64,000 nt of DNA from an uncultured Bacteroidales bacterium (GTDB lineage Bacteria; Bacteroidota; Bacteroidia; Bacteroidales; P3): assembly GCA_937876865.1 (NCBI GenBank), contig CALEFF010000040.1, positions 1-64,000 of the forward strand, read 5' to 3'. Shown piece by piece: positions 42,247 to 51,766 of the stretch (position 1 is its first letter; each line of letters opens with the position of its first letter). A program made the translations under genes and the position numbers. Below the pieces are notes generated by a model. The model was given only the letters and a program-made list of their open reading frames with translations. It ran no database searches and was not told the origin of the DNA.

Positions 42247-42729
42247 TTATTTTTCTGATGTTTTGAATACAAAAATCTTATTCAAAAAGAAGGAAAGTAT
42301 TGCGTTTGGTAAAAGGGTAATTGCTTGCCCTATTACGTCTCCTACTTTGTTTTGATTGATAGGAAGTGTGTCTAAGAAATCTAATATCGGCAAAGAGAGT
42401 ATGTATTCATAAATATTAGAAGAGTCTAATAGGTATAGTTCGCCTAAATTAAAGAGATAGACTACTCCATAAACCATAAAGAATTGTAAAATCAAGCGAT
42501 TGCTTTTGTTTGCAAAGACAATGTAACCTGTTGTTTTGTAGTTGAAAAGTATTCCAAGGAAATTCGCACATAAAAGGGCGATTGAGTAGTGCATTCCAAA
42601 CCAAATGAATAGCACAAACAACCCATAACCAAACAAAGTATTGATTACGCCTACAAAAAGAAAGCGAATGAATTTGTTTTCTATCTTTTGTAATAATCTA
42701 ATAGGATATAGAATCAGTTTATTCAACAT
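42247..42729 (-). CDS. GtrA-family membrane protein
   Basis: A 160-residue inner-membrane protein with four hydrophobic helices (first pair near 18-55, second pair later). It carries the GtrA opening FIRFLFVGVINTLFGYGLFVL. GtrA-type proteins flip lipid-linked sugars for surface-polysaccharide modification. The loop between helices 3 and 4 is longer than usual (LDSSNIYEYILSLPILDFLD). It is the only minus-strand gene between the T9SS/sod group and ssb, with its own -7 box. No partner glycosyltransferase is adjacent. Confidence 0.88.
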   Translation of the reverse strand: MLNKLILYPIRLLQKIENKFIRFLFVGVINTLFGYGLFVLFIWFGMHYSIALLCANFLGILFNYKTTGYIVFANKSNRLILQFFMVYGVVYLFNLGELYLLDSSNIYEYILSLPILDFLDTLPINQNKVGDVIGQAITLLPNAILSFFLNKIFVFKTSEK

Positions 42730-42749
42730 TTCATAAAATTTTTAGGGTG

Positions 42750-42757
42750 CAAAAATA
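42750..42757 (-). promoter_or_regulatory. -7 promoter box of the GtrA gene
   Basis: The minus strand reads TATTTTTG, 21 bases upstream of the ATG at 42729, divergent from the surE promoter 34 bases away. Confidence 0.45.
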
Positions 42758-42790
42758 GTAATAAAATCCTAAATTTTTCATTTCTTTTTG

Positions 42791-42798
42791 TATCTTTG
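42791..42798 (+). promoter_or_regulatory. -7 promoter box of the surE-lpxB operon
   Basis: TATCTTTG (42791-42798), a full match, 28 bases upstream of the surE ATG. The element upstream is not clear. Confidence 0.45.
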
Positions 42799-42825
42799 CC
42801 TTTTATATTAGGGTAATAGTAGATT

Positions 42826-43596
42826 ATGGAAAGTAAAAAACCACTGATTTTCATAACTAATGATGATAGTTATTTTTCAAAAGGCATTAGTGTGTTGATT
42901 CGCTTAATGAAACAATTAGGTGATGTGATTGTTGTTGCACCTAAGGACGAAATGTCGGGAAAAAGTCATTCAATTACCTCAAATGCTCCTTTGAAATTAA
43001 AGACGATGGAAATTTCTTCGGGGTATGAGGGGTATATATTAAACGGAACGCCTGTTGATTGTGTGAAAATAGCAATCAATAAGATACTTGCTAATAGGAA
43101 AATAGACCTTTTGGTTTCGGGAATCAATCACGGAAGCAACGCATCTATCAATACAATTTATTCTGGCACTATGGCGGCAGTTTTTGAGGGGTGTGCAGAA
43201 AATATTCCAAGCGTTGGGTTTTCTATTGACACTGCAAACAAAGACGCTGACTTTACAAACTGCGAAGAAATCATTACATCAATTTGTAAAGACGTTCTTG
43301 CTAATGGTTTAGAGCAAGGAGTTTGTTTAAATGTTAATTTTCCTGTGGGAGAAATCAAAGGTGTAAAGGTTTGTCATCAAGCAAAAGCGTATTGGGAAGA
43401 AGAATTTGTGGAATATAAAACACCTCATGGCGAACCTTATTATTGGTTGAGTGGAACATATCATTGTTTGGACAATTCTCCTAAGGCAGATTATCTTGCA
43501 ATGCAACAGTCCTATGCAAGCGTTGTGCCGATGCAAGTAGATTTCACTGCATATAAAGTAATGGAAGAAATAAAAAATAGATTTGAAAAATGTTAA
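42826..43596 (+). CDS. surE: 5'/3'-nucleotidase SurE
   Basis: A metal-dependent phosphatase acting on nucleoside monophosphates, involved in stress survival. The 256-residue length is typical. The metal-binding N terminus FITNDDSYFSKGI (Asp13, Asp14) and the motif LVSGINHGSNASINTIYSGTMAA (about 96-118) are intact. It begins an operon surE-small membrane protein-lpxB-SpoIID protein; the same surE-lpxB pairing is common in Bacteroidetes. The next ORF overlaps its 3' end by 7 bases. Confidence 0.95.
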   Translation: MESKKPLIFITNDDSYFSKGISVLIRLMKQLGDVIVVAPKDEMSGKSHSITSNAPLKLKTMEISSGYEGYILNGTPVDCVKIAINKILANRKIDLLVSGINHGSNASINTIYSGTMAAVFEGCAENIPSVGFSIDTANKDADFTNCEEIITSICKDVLANGLEQGVCLNVNFPVGEIKGVKVCHQAKAYWEEEFVEYKTPHGEPYYWLSGTYHCLDNSPKADYLAMQQSYASVVPMQVDFTAYKVMEEIKNRFEKC

Positions 43597-43868
43597 AAAA
43601 AGATAATTTTTGGATTGGGTTAATTCTTGGCGTAGTAATTTGTTTGGTTTCAATAGGTGTGATTTATCTTTGCTTACACCTTTTGAATTGTTCTATAAAC
43701 GATAATGCAAAACTATTCTTATTTGCCTTTGTGCCTGATATTTTACTACTTCGTTACTATGCAAAGAAACAATTTTCCAAAGCGACAAAAGGACTAATCT
43801 TGATTTTAGTTTTTGGATTCTGCCTCTTACTATATTTGTTAAACTTTATTGGAGGGTTAAATTTTTAG
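43590..43868 (+). CDS. Small membrane protein between surE and lpxB
   Basis: A 92-residue protein with three hydrophobic segments (about 9-31, 41-52 and 68-88). Loops are short and it has no recognised motif. It starts 7 bases inside surE and ends 19 bases before lpxB, so it is translated with both. Proteins of this size at this position recur in Bacteroidetes, which suggests a link to lipid A synthesis, but I cannot assign a function. Confidence 0.7.
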   Translation: MLKKDNFWIGLILGVVICLVSIGVIYLCLHLLNCSINDNAKLFLFAFVPDILLLRYYAKKQFSKATKGLILILVFGFCLLLYLLNFIGGLNF

Positions 43869-43887
43869 TTCTTAATTTTTTACGACT

Positions 43888-45021
43888 ATGAAATATTATA
43901 TAATAGCAGGGGAACATTCAGGAGATTTACACGCTTCCTTCCTAATGAAAGAAATAAAACTTAGAGACAAAGATGCTGAGTTTCGTTTTTGGGGAGGAGA
44001 TAAAATGATTGCACAAGATAGCGAAAAAAACTTAGTAAAACACATAAAAGAACTTGCGATTATGGGTTTTATTGAGGTAGTTATGAATCTGAGAACTGTT
44101 TTAGGCAATCTATCTCTTTGCAAAAAGGACTTACTTGCTTGGAAACCCGATGCTCTTATTTTGGTAGATTATCCTGGTTTTAATTTAAGAATAGCAAAGT
44201 TTGCACATAAGAACGGAATTAAAAACTATTACTATATCTCTCCACAAGTTTGGGCATGGAAAAAGGGAAGAATTAAAACAATGAAAAAGATTCTTGAAAA
44301 ACTTTATGTTATTCTACCTTTTGAAAAAGAGTTTTACGCAAAACATTCAATGGAAGTTGAATATAAGGGTAATCCTTTGTTAGACGAAATACACGATTAC
44401 TCTCTTAATGCAGATAAACAAGCATTTTTAGAGAGATATGATTTAGGAAAGAAACCTATTGTAGCACTTCTTCCTGGTTCTCGCACACAGGAAATAAAGA
44501 AAATGCTTCCTATTCAATTGTCCTTAGTAGATAAATATTCGGATTTTGATTTCATTATCGCAGGGGTGAATAGTCATAGCGAAGAATATTATCGCAGTTT
44601 CATTGGAGAGAGAAAGAATGTAAAACTTATTTACGACAATACTTACTCTATACTCAACAATGCTCACTGTGCAGTTGTTACCTCTGGCACTGCAACGCTT
44701 GAAACTGCACTTTTCAATGTTCCTGAGGTTGTTTGCTATAAGGCAAATGCACTTTCGTTTCTTGCTGCTAAGTATTTAGTGAAAATTCAATACATCTCCT
44801 TAGTCAATATCATACTAAAAGAGAGTGCAGTTGTAGAATTACTACAAGATAAATGGAATGAGGATTGTTTAGAAAAAGAATTTAAGAAAATATGTTTTGA
44901 TGAAACTTATAGAGAACAAATGAAATATTTATTCAATAAACTAAAAAACATATTAGGAGATAGCGGAGCATCGCCCTCTATTGCACAATCGATAATAGAA
45001 GACTTAAACAAGAAAAAATGA
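43888..45021 (+). CDS. lpxB: Lipid-A-disaccharide synthase
   Basis: Joins lipid X and UDP-2,3-diacylglucosamine to make the tetraacyldisaccharide of lipid A at the inner membrane. The 377 residues show the family start YYIIAGEHSGDLHASFLMKE (3-22), FRFWGGDKM, YYISPQVWAWKKGRI (about 112-126), and the nucleotide-sugar site LLPGSRTQEIKKMLP and SGTATLETAL. The ATG is 19 bases past the small membrane protein gene, and its stop overlaps the next start by ATGA. Works in the same pathway as WaaA at 34.7 kb. Confidence 0.96.
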   Translation: MKYYIIAGEHSGDLHASFLMKEIKLRDKDAEFRFWGGDKMIAQDSEKNLVKHIKELAIMGFIEVVMNLRTVLGNLSLCKKDLLAWKPDALILVDYPGFNLRIAKFAHKNGIKNYYYISPQVWAWKKGRIKTMKKILEKLYVILPFEKEFYAKHSMEVEYKGNPLLDEIHDYSLNADKQAFLERYDLGKKPIVALLPGSRTQEIKKMLPIQLSLVDKYSDFDFIIAGVNSHSEEYYRSFIGERKNVKLIYDNTYSILNNAHCAVVTSGTATLETALFNVPEVVCYKANALSFLAAKYLVKIQYISLVNIILKESAVVELLQDKWNEDCLEKEFKKICFDETYREQMKYLFNKLKNILGDSGASPSIAQSIIEDLNKKK

Positions 45022-46157
45022 AAAAGATATTTTTAATTCTAACCCTAATATTTGCTTTCAATTTCACTGCTTTTTCGCAAGCAAGTAGTGTTGAAAACCT
45101 AAGAATACGCCTATTTAGTGATAAAAACATTGAAGAAGTAATGTTTATTCCTTCTTTTGGGAGTTATTTCTTAGAAACCGAAAAAGGAGATAAAATAAAA
45201 TTAAGCAAAACTACCAAACTAATAGTAAAAGACTTAGATGGGCAATTGGAAATAAAGATAAACGACACGATATACAAAAAGGCAAAAAAAATAAATTTAA
45301 CGCCAAGTGGTTTAAAATCTTTCTTTCAAATAAAACCTTTAAAACCTCAAATTACTGAAAGAAGATATGAAGATGGTTTAGAAATAACAAGTAAAAACAA
45401 ATCCTTATTTATAATCAATATTGTAAAAACAGAAAACTATATTGCAGGAGTTGTGCAAAGCGAAACTTGGGGTGCAACAACTAACATAGATTTCTTTAAG
45501 GTACAAGCAATATGTTGTAGAAACTATTTGATGAATAATTTAGAAAAACACGCCGAAGAGGGTTATAATCTTTGCGATGGAGTTCATTGTCAGGCATATA
45601 AAACAAGGGCAAATAAAAAAGAAGTAACCGAAGGGGCATATAAAAGTAAAGGAGAAGTAATAGTAGATTCACAAGGTAATATAATAGAGACTCTTTTCCA
45701 TTCTAATTCAGGCGGAGAGACTGTTAATGCAAAAGATGTGTGGGGAAAAGATGTGCCATATTTAGTTAGCGTTGAAGATAGTTTTTCAGTAGGAGGGAAA
45801 CACTATCAATGGGAAAAATACATAAAATTAAAAGATTGGTTAAACTATTTTCGTAACAAAGGATTAAAAACTAAGGACAAAGAAATAGAAGATGCCCTAC
45901 TAAACTTTTCACAACAAGAGGGTAGAAAAACCGATATAATGGGCATTTCGCTTAAAACCATAAGAGAAGACTTTGATTTAAAATCCACTTATTTCAACGT
46001 ACAAAAATGGGGTGGTGAAGTAAAACTCACAGGCAAAGGATATGGACATGGAGTTGGAATGAGTCAAGAAGGAGCAATAAAAATGTGTGAAGAGGGTTAT
46101 GAATATTGGGAAGTAATTGAACATTATTTTAAAGGAGTAAAAGTAATAAAACAATAA
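45018..46157 (+). CDS. SpoIID/LytB domain protein
   Basis: A secreted 379-residue protein with a signal peptide (about 1-21, ending AFSQ). The SpoIID/LytB domain covers about 140-375: VKTENYIAGVVQSETW, FFKVQAICCRNYLMNNLEKH, HCQAYKTRANKKEVTEGA and a final GYGHGVGMSQEGA. SpoIID proteins cleave or bind glycan strands of the cell wall lacking stem peptides; in non-sporulating bacteria they are thought to act in wall remodelling. The gene overlaps the lpxB stop by 4 bases, so the two are translationally coupled. Confidence 0.92.
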   Translation: MKKIFLILTLIFAFNFTAFSQASSVENLRIRLFSDKNIEEVMFIPSFGSYFLETEKGDKIKLSKTTKLIVKDLDGQLEIKINDTIYKKAKKINLTPSGLKSFFQIKPLKPQITERRYEDGLEITSKNKSLFIINIVKTENYIAGVVQSETWGATTNIDFFKVQAICCRNYLMNNLEKHAEEGYNLCDGVHCQAYKTRANKKEVTEGAYKSKGEVIVDSQGNIIETLFHSNSGGETVNAKDVWGKDVPYLVSVEDSFSVGGKHYQWEKYIKLKDWLNYFRNKGLKTKDKEIEDALLNFSQQEGRKTDIMGISLKTIREDFDLKSTYFNVQKWGGEVKLTGKGYGHGVGMSQEGAIKMCEEGYEYWEVIEHYFKGVKVIKQ

Positions 46158-46177
46158 TAACAAAAAACAAGAAAACT

Positions 46178-46759
46178 ATGAACAGTAAGAAAATCATTTT
46201 TAGTTTATTATTCTTAACACTTGGACTATTTGGTGTTGCACAAGAGAAAATAAATTGGACAAAAATTAACAAAGTAGAAAAACAAATGGCGAAAAAAGAG
46301 AATGCTAATAAGAAATACTTTGTTGATTGCTACACAGATTGGTGTGGTTGGTGTAAAAAAATGGATAGCGACACCTTTTCCGACACTTTAATTGCTAAGT
46401 TAATGAATCATTATTTTGTTGCTTCAAAATTCAATGCAGAAGAAAAAGATGATGTAGTTATAAATGGAAAAACTTATCAAAATCCAAACTATGATGCTAA
46501 CGCAAAAAGAAAAACTGCACATCAACTTGCTTATTATTTATTGAATAATCGTCTTTCTTATCCTTCTTTTTCTATTTTGGATAAGGATTTTAATGTAATT
46601 ACTGTTGTACCTGGTTATTATCCTGCACAAGAATTTGAAAAAGTTATTGTTTTCATCGGAGAGGATTATTACAAAAACTTATCTTTTGAAACTTTCTCAA
46701 AAGAATATGCCGAAAAATATAGAGCAGAGGTATTAAAAAAAGTATATTCTGAAAAATAA
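46178..46759 (+). CDS. Periplasmic thioredoxin-like protein (CGWC)
   Basis: A 193-residue protein with a signal sequence (about 1-21, ending GVAQ). A thioredoxin fold follows with the active site CYTDWCGWCKKM (Cys56, Cys59). The sequence around it, KYFVDCYTDWCGWCKKMDSDTFSD, fits the DUF255/SoxW-like single-domain thioredoxin group in Bacteroidetes; a Cys51 just upstream is extra. A CGWC pair suggests reduction or isomerisation of disulfides in exported proteins. It sits 20 bases after the SpoIID gene in a run of envelope-related genes. Confidence 0.9.
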   Translation: MNSKKIIFSLLFLTLGLFGVAQEKINWTKINKVEKQMAKKENANKKYFVDCYTDWCGWCKKMDSDTFSDTLIAKLMNHYFVASKFNAEEKDDVVINGKTYQNPNYDANAKRKTAHQLAYYLLNNRLSYPSFSILDKDFNVITVVPGYYPAQEFEKVIVFIGEDYYKNLSFETFSKEYAEKYRAEVLKKVYSEK

Positions 46760-46771
46760 ACTTTGAAACTT

Positions 46772-48046
46772 ATGACAAGACAAGAAAGCATAAAAACTTT
46801 AATGCAAGAAAACATTGTTTTGGCAGTTGGTTGCACCGAACCTGTTGCAGTAGCGTTAGCAGTTGCAAAGGCAAAGGAAATAATAGGAGAAGATGTTGAT
46901 AGAATAGAGATGAATCTATCTAAAAACATTATCAAAAACGCTATGGGAGTTGGAATTCCTGGCACAGGAATGATTGGACTTCCTATTGCAATTTCCTTAG
47001 GTGTTGTTTGTGGAGATAGTAGCAAGGAATTGCAAGTGCTTGACAATGCAAAGGACAATGTAGAAAAAGCAAAAGAATGGTTATCTTCTCATGAAATAAA
47101 AATAGATATTGCAAAAACAAGCGAAAAACTCTACATAGAATGTCGTTGCTATGGAAGAGAAAACTATTCAAAGGTAATAATTGCTCAAAATCACCTAAAT
47201 TTCATTCACATTCAAGAAGGAGAAAACGTAATCTTACACAAAGAATTAGAAAAAGAAACTACAAGTCAAAATAACACTAACACCTTTGTAGTAGATACAC
47301 TTTGTGCACAAGAAATCTTTGACTACGCTACAAAAACTGATATAAACTTTTTAGAATGGATTTATCAAACAGTTGAAATCAACGACAAAATAGGACAAGA
47401 GGGATTAACAAATGACTATGGTTTAGGTATTGGCAAACAACTAAACAAAATAGCACAAGGAGATATTAGAAAACAAGTTATTGCCAAGTCTTGTGCTGCA
47501 TCGGATGCAAGAATGGACGGAGCAACTCTTGCAGTTTATTCAAATTCAGGTAGCGGAAATCAAGGATTAACTTGCACTCTACCTGTATATGAATACGGAA
47601 GACTTACCAATAAAACAAAAGAAGAAATTATTCGTGCCTTGACTCTTTCTCATCTTATGTCTATTTACATAAAGAATAAGATTGGACGCTTATCTGCTCT
47701 TTGTGGAATAGTAAACGCTTCAATGGGAGCAGCAGCAGGAATAACTCTTTTAAAAGGAGGTGGTATTTATCAAATGTGTTATGCAATTAGAAATATGATT
47801 AACACAATTACAGGTATGGCATGTGATGGTGCAAAACCAAGTTGTGCTTTAAAAGTATCTGCTGGACTAAATTCTGCTTTCGATTCCGTACTTTTGGCAA
47901 TGAATGATAAAGTTGTTGATTCAACTGATGGAATTGCCGAAGGTTGTATTGACCGCTCTATTGAAAACTTAGGAAAAATTGGACGCTATGCTATGGACGA
48001 GGTAGATAATATGATATTAGACATCATGGTTCATAAAGAAAAATAA
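46772..48046 (+). CDS. L-cysteine desulfidase/serine-dehydratase-alpha family protein (CyuA/YhaM-like)
   Basis: A 424-residue enzyme of the UPF0597/CyuA family, which cleaves L-cysteine to pyruvate, ammonia and sulfide with an iron-sulfur cluster. The ATG at 46772 is preferred to an upstream in-frame TTG. Visible blocks are VLAVGCTEPVAVALAVAKAKE at the N terminus, GVGIPGTGMIGLPIAISLG, and the conserved Cys positions in KSCAASDARMDGATL, RLSALCGIVNASMGAAAG and MACDGAKPSCALKVSAG. It ends a long plus-strand run and converges with ssb across a strong terminator. The substrate within the family is not proven. Confidence 0.9.
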   Translation: MTRQESIKTLMQENIVLAVGCTEPVAVALAVAKAKEIIGEDVDRIEMNLSKNIIKNAMGVGIPGTGMIGLPIAISLGVVCGDSSKELQVLDNAKDNVEKAKEWLSSHEIKIDIAKTSEKLYIECRCYGRENYSKVIIAQNHLNFIHIQEGENVILHKELEKETTSQNNTNTFVVDTLCAQEIFDYATKTDINFLEWIYQTVEINDKIGQEGLTNDYGLGIGKQLNKIAQGDIRKQVIAKSCAASDARMDGATLAVYSNSGSGNQGLTCTLPVYEYGRLTNKTKEEIIRALTLSHLMSIYIKNKIGRLSALCGIVNASMGAAAGITLLKGGGIYQMCYAIRNMINTITGMACDGAKPSCALKVSAGLNSAFDSVLLAMNDKVVDSTDGIAEGCIDRSIENLGKIGRYAMDEVDNMILDIMVHKEK

Positions 48047-48050
48047 AAAT

Positions 48051-48087
48051 AAAAAAAGCTAAGAAAATTAATTTCTTAGCTTTTTTT
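48051..48087. terminator. Bidirectional terminator between the cysteine-desulfidase and ssb genes
   Basis: A 16-bp stem pairs 48051-48066 with 48072-48087 (the core AGCTAAGAAA and its complement). Flanking A and T runs make it work in both directions between the convergent genes. Confidence 0.9.
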
Positions 48088-48097
48088 TAAGTTTTTT

Positions 48098-48583
48098 TTA
48101 GAAAGGCAAATCGCCTAACTTGCTTAACTCTGTGTCTTCTGCAAGTATTTTTGATAAATTCATATCATTCTCCGATAATGGATAATTTTCTTCTATCAGT
48201 GTGTCGTATAATAAATCGGTGTTATTATCATCTATGTTTGAATTTTGATGAGAATGCGAGCGATTTAAGATTTTGAAATTCTCTGCTACTATTTCAACTA
48301 CTCTTTTCTTATTTCCTTCCTTATCTTCTCTTATTCTTGATTTTATTTTTCCCTCAACATAGAGATGAGTTCCTTTTTTTAAGAATTTTTCTGCAACTTC
48401 TGCCAATCCCCTCCAACATATAACGTTATGCCATTCAGTTTCTTCTATTTTCACTCCATCTTTAGTTTTATGAGTTTCAGTTGTTGCCAAAGAGAACGAT
48501 GCCTTCTTTACTTGATCAAATGATATAATTTCTGGGTCCTTTCCCAAATTACCTATTAAAATAACCTTGTTTACTCCAATCAT
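48098..48583 (-). CDS. ssb: Single-stranded DNA-binding protein
   Basis: Binds single-stranded DNA during replication and repair. The start at 48583 (MIGVNKVILIGNLGKDPEI) matches the family; an open frame extends 16 codons upstream but that part is Lys-rich and overlaps the promoter. The 161 residues have the OB fold (about 1-110: TEWHNVICWRGLAEVAEKFLKKGTHLYVEGKI) and an acidic/disordered tail ending GDLPF, the usual site for binding partner proteins. The promoter of ssb (48610-48617) is divergent from lysS. Confidence 0.94.
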   Translation of the reverse strand: MIGVNKVILIGNLGKDPEIISFDQVKKASFSLATTETHKTKDGVKIEETEWHNVICWRGLAEVAEKFLKKGTHLYVEGKIKSRIREDKEGNKKRVVEIVAENFKILNRSHSHQNSNIDDNNTDLLYDTLIEENYPLSENDMNLSKILAEDTELSKLGDLPF

Positions 48584-48609
48584 AACTTTTTTCCTTTTTT
48601 TTATTTTTG

Positions 48610-48617
48610 CAAAGATA
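48610..48617 (-). promoter_or_regulatory. -7 promoter box of ssb
   Basis: The minus strand reads TATCTTTG, 26 bases upstream of the ATG at 48583. It supports the shorter ssb start. Confidence 0.5.
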
Positions 48618-48640
48618 CAATAAAGTTTCAATATTTTTTT

Positions 48641-48648
48641 TATTTTTG
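48641..48648 (+). promoter_or_regulatory. -7 promoter box of lysS
   Basis: TATTTTTG, 27 bases upstream of the ATG at 48676. An in-frame TTG at 48607 lies upstream of this box and cannot be the start of transcripts from here. Confidence 0.5.
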
Positions 48649-48675
48649 CAGTTTAATCATAAAAAATATAATTGT

Positions 48676-50187
48676 ATGAGTTTGGAATTAAGTGAACAAG
48701 AATTGCTAAGAAGAGAAGCAACAGTGAAAATGAGAGAATTAGGTATAGAACCTTATCCTGCTGCCTTATATGAAGTTAATGCTAAAACAAAAGAAATATT
48801 AGAAGAATTTCCAAAAGACAATACACTATTTCAAGAAGTAAGTATAGCAGGTAGAATAATGAGTAGAAGAATTATGGGTGCTGCTTCTTTTGTAGTTATT
48901 CAAGATTCTTGGGGAAAAATACAATTGTATGTAAAAAGAGATGAAATATGTCCTGGGGAAGATAAAACAATGTATAACACTGTTTTCAAGAAACTTTTGG
49001 ATATAGGAGATATAATTGGAGTAAAAGGATATGTATTCATTACTCAAATGGGAGAGATTTCAATTCACGTAAAAGAACTAACAGTATTGAGTAAGAGCGT
49101 AAAACCATTGCCTATTGTAAAAGAAAAAGATGGAGTAGTTTACGATGCTTTCACCAATACAGAACAACGCTATCGTCAAAGATATTTAGATTTGATTGTT
49201 AATCCTGAGGTTAAAGAAGTATTTGTAAAAAGAACTAAAATACTAAATACTATAAGAGATTTCTTCAATTCATTCGGTTACATAGAAGTAGAAACCCCTG
49301 TACTGCAATCTATTCCAGGAGGTGCTGCTGCACGACCATTTATCACACATCACAACACGCTTGACATACCTTTATACCTTAGAATTGCCAATGAATTATA
49401 TTTAAAAAGACTAATAGTTGGAGGATTTGAAGGAGTATATGAATTTTCAAGGAACTTCCGTAACGAAGGAATGGATAGAACACACAATCCTGAATTTACG
49501 TGTTTGGAAATCTACGTTGCTTATAAGGATTACTTTTGGATGATGGATTTCACTGAACAAATGATAGAAAAAGTTGCACTCTCTCTTCATGGACAAACAA
49601 AAGTGCAATTAGGAGACAAGGAAATAGATTTCAAGCGTCCATTTGCAAGAGTAAGCATGCGTGATGCCATAAAAGAACATACAGGATATGACATCTACAC
49701 AATGGAAGAAGAAGATTTAAGAAACGCTTGTAAAGAAATGGGTATAGAAGTAGATGCCTCAATGGGTAAAGGGAAACTAATAGACGAAATATTTGGAGAA
49801 AAATGTGAACATCACTACGTTCAACCTACATTCATCTATGACTATCCAAAAGAAATGTCTCCTTTAACTAAAAAACATAGAAATATAGAGGGATTAACTG
49901 AAAGATTTGAATTATTTGTTAATGGAAAAGAATTAGCAAATGCTTACAGTGAACTAAATGACCCTATAGACCAATTGGAAAGATTCCAAGACCAATTGAA
50001 ACTACAAGAAAGAGGAGATGATGAGGCGATGTATATTGACTATGACTTCGTAAGAGCGTTGGAATATGGTATGCCTCCTACCTCAGGAATGGGAATAGGA
50101 ATAGATAGACTATGTATGTTTATGACCAATTCACCATCTATTCAAGACGTGCTTTTGTTCCCTCAAATGAAACCTGAAAACAAATAA
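48676..50187 (+). CDS. lysS: Lysyl-tRNA synthetase (class II)
   Basis: Charges tRNA-Lys. The start at 48676 (MSLELSEQELLRREATVKM) gives 503 residues. OB-fold anticodon domain (about 55-155), class II core with motif 2 FSRNFRNEGMDRTHNPEF (about 258-275) and motif 3 GMGIGIDRLCM near the C terminus are all visible. Length is typical of the bacterial enzyme without the long C-terminal extension seen in some Bacteroides. It is the first gene of the run lysS-ctpA-purM. Confidence 0.97.
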   Translation: MSLELSEQELLRREATVKMRELGIEPYPAALYEVNAKTKEILEEFPKDNTLFQEVSIAGRIMSRRIMGAASFVVIQDSWGKIQLYVKRDEICPGEDKTMYNTVFKKLLDIGDIIGVKGYVFITQMGEISIHVKELTVLSKSVKPLPIVKEKDGVVYDAFTNTEQRYRQRYLDLIVNPEVKEVFVKRTKILNTIRDFFNSFGYIEVETPVLQSIPGGAAARPFITHHNTLDIPLYLRIANELYLKRLIVGGFEGVYEFSRNFRNEGMDRTHNPEFTCLEIYVAYKDYFWMMDFTEQMIEKVALSLHGQTKVQLGDKEIDFKRPFARVSMRDAIKEHTGYDIYTMEEEDLRNACKEMGIEVDASMGKGKLIDEIFGEKCEHHYVQPTFIYDYPKEMSPLTKKHRNIEGLTERFELFVNGKELANAYSELNDPIDQLERFQDQLKLQERGDDEAMYIDYDFVRALEYGMPPTSGMGIGIDRLCMFMTNSPSIQDVLLFPQMKPENK

Positions 50188-50188
50188 A

Positions 50189-51766
50189 GTGAAAAAAACA
50201 AATAGAACTCTTTTAATAATATTCCTTTCATTGTTGTTGATAATGGTAGTAATGGATTTATTTCTACCAAAGGTTAATTCTATATCTTTATCTTCTGAAA
50301 ACAAATTAGGTTATGTAGTAGATTTAATCAAAAATCAATACGTAGATGAAGTAAATATTGATTCCTTGCAAGATGAGGCGATAAGAAACTTTTTAGATGT
50401 ACTTGACCCTCATTCAGTTTATTTGACAAAAGAAGAAATTGCCAAAGAAAACGAAGGATTGCAAGGTAATTTCGATGGCATAGGAGTTCAATTTCGTATA
50501 ATAGAAGACACGATAGTAGTAGTCCAACCCATAGTTGGAGGACCATCTGCCAAAGCAGGTATAATGGCAGGAGATAGAATAGTTAAGGTAAACGACTCGG
50601 TTGTATGTGGCAAAAATATCACAAACGAAGATGTATTTAAACTCCTAAAAGGCAAAAGAGGAACGAAAGTAAAATTAGCGATAAAACGTTCTGATAGCGA
50701 AAAACTATTGCATTTCACCATAAAAAGAGATGAAATACCTATACATAGCGTTGAATATAGCGGAATGATAAACGCAAAGATTGGGTATATCAAACTCTCA
50801 CAATTCTCTGCCTCTTCACATAAAGAAGTCTATCAAGCGTTAATAGACTTAAAAGAAAAAGGAATGCAAGAGTTAATCTTCGACCTAAGAGGAAATGGAG
50901 GAGGTTATCTTGATGCAGCGATAAACATAGCAGATGAATTTCTACCTGAGGGCGATTTAATAGTATTTACACAAGGAAGAGCAAAAGGACGTCAAGACTA
51001 TTATGCATCGAAAAAAGGTAACTTTGAAAAAGGGAAATTAATAGTACTTATAGACGAAGTTTCCGCCTCTGCTTCTGAAATAGTAGCAGGAGCATTGCAA
51101 GACAACGATAGAGCAACTATTGTAGGAAGACGCACCTTTGGGAAAGGACTTGTTCAAGAACAAAAACAAATGCTTGACGGAAGTGTAGTTCGCCTAACAG
51201 TTTCAAGATACCATACTCCAAGTGGTAGATGTATTCAACGCCCTTACACAATGGGAGATAACGAAAAGTACTACATTGATTTTATATCTCGATACGAAGA
51301 AATGGAAAAAAACACCGACACTATTTCTCACGCTGATAGTCTAAAATATAAAACAAAAAAAGGAAGAATAGTCTATGGCGGAGGAGGAATAGAACCTGAC
51401 AAAGAACTATCGTATAACCTATATAAAAGAAGTGAGAGTTATTCCCTTTTAATAAGAAAAGGATTAATATACAAATACTGCTTTGACTACCTTGATAAAC
51501 ACAGAAATGAGTTTACACAATTTACAAGTGGAGATAAATTCATAAATGAGTTTACCGTTAGCGAAAAGATGTATAAGGAAATGTTAAACTTTGCACAAAC
51601 TGAGGGCGTAAACACTTCTTCTATTAGTGAAAAAGAGAAAAAAGAAATAAAACTATTGATCAAATCATATTTTGCACAAAACATCTATGGAGATGAATAT
51701 TTCTATAAACTCTATCTTCAAATAGATGATGATGTACAGAAAGTATTAAAAACAAAAGAGTTATGA
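50189..51766 (+). CDS. Carboxy-terminal processing protease (S41 family)
   Basis: A periplasmic protease with one N-terminal membrane anchor (about 7-25). The start is a GTG directly after the lysS stop. The PDZ domain (about 95-180, FDGIGVQFRIIEDTIVVV ... AGDRIVKVND) is followed by the S41 tail-specific protease core. The catalytic Ser lies in DEVSASASEIVAGAL and the Lys in GRRTFGKGLVQ. The C-terminal about 150 residues are extra helical sequence. Family members trim C termini of envelope proteins or help peptidoglycan and T9SS regulation. Its stop overlaps the purM start by ATGA. Confidence 0.93.
   Translation: MKKTNRTLLIIFLSLLLIMVVMDLFLPKVNSISLSSENKLGYVVDLIKNQYVDEVNIDSLQDEAIRNFLDVLDPHSVYLTKEEIAKENEGLQGNFDGIGVQFRIIEDTIVVVQPIVGGPSAKAGIMAGDRIVKVNDSVVCGKNITNEDVFKLLKGKRGTKVKLAIKRSDSEKLLHFTIKRDEIPIHSVEYSGMINAKIGYIKLSQFSASSHKEVYQALIDLKEKGMQELIFDLRGNGGGYLDAAINIADEFLPEGDLIVFTQGRAKGRQDYYASKKGNFEKGKLIVLIDEVSASASEIVAGALQDNDRATIVGRRTFGKGLVQEQKQMLDGSVVRLTVSRYHTPSGRCIQRPYTMGDNEKYYIDFISRYEEMEKNTDTISHADSLKYKTKKGRIVYGGGGIEPDKELSYNLYKRSESYSLLIRKGLIYKYCFDYLDKHRNEFTQFTSGDKFINEFTVSEKMYKEMLNFAQTEGVNTSSISEKEKKEIKLLIKSYFAQNIYGDEYFYKLYLQIDDDVQKVLKTKEL

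Noticed and set aside
46763..46771. TTG start three codons upstream for the cysteine-desulfidase family gene
   Set aside because: An ATG three codons later gives the normal N terminus and no signal favours TTG.
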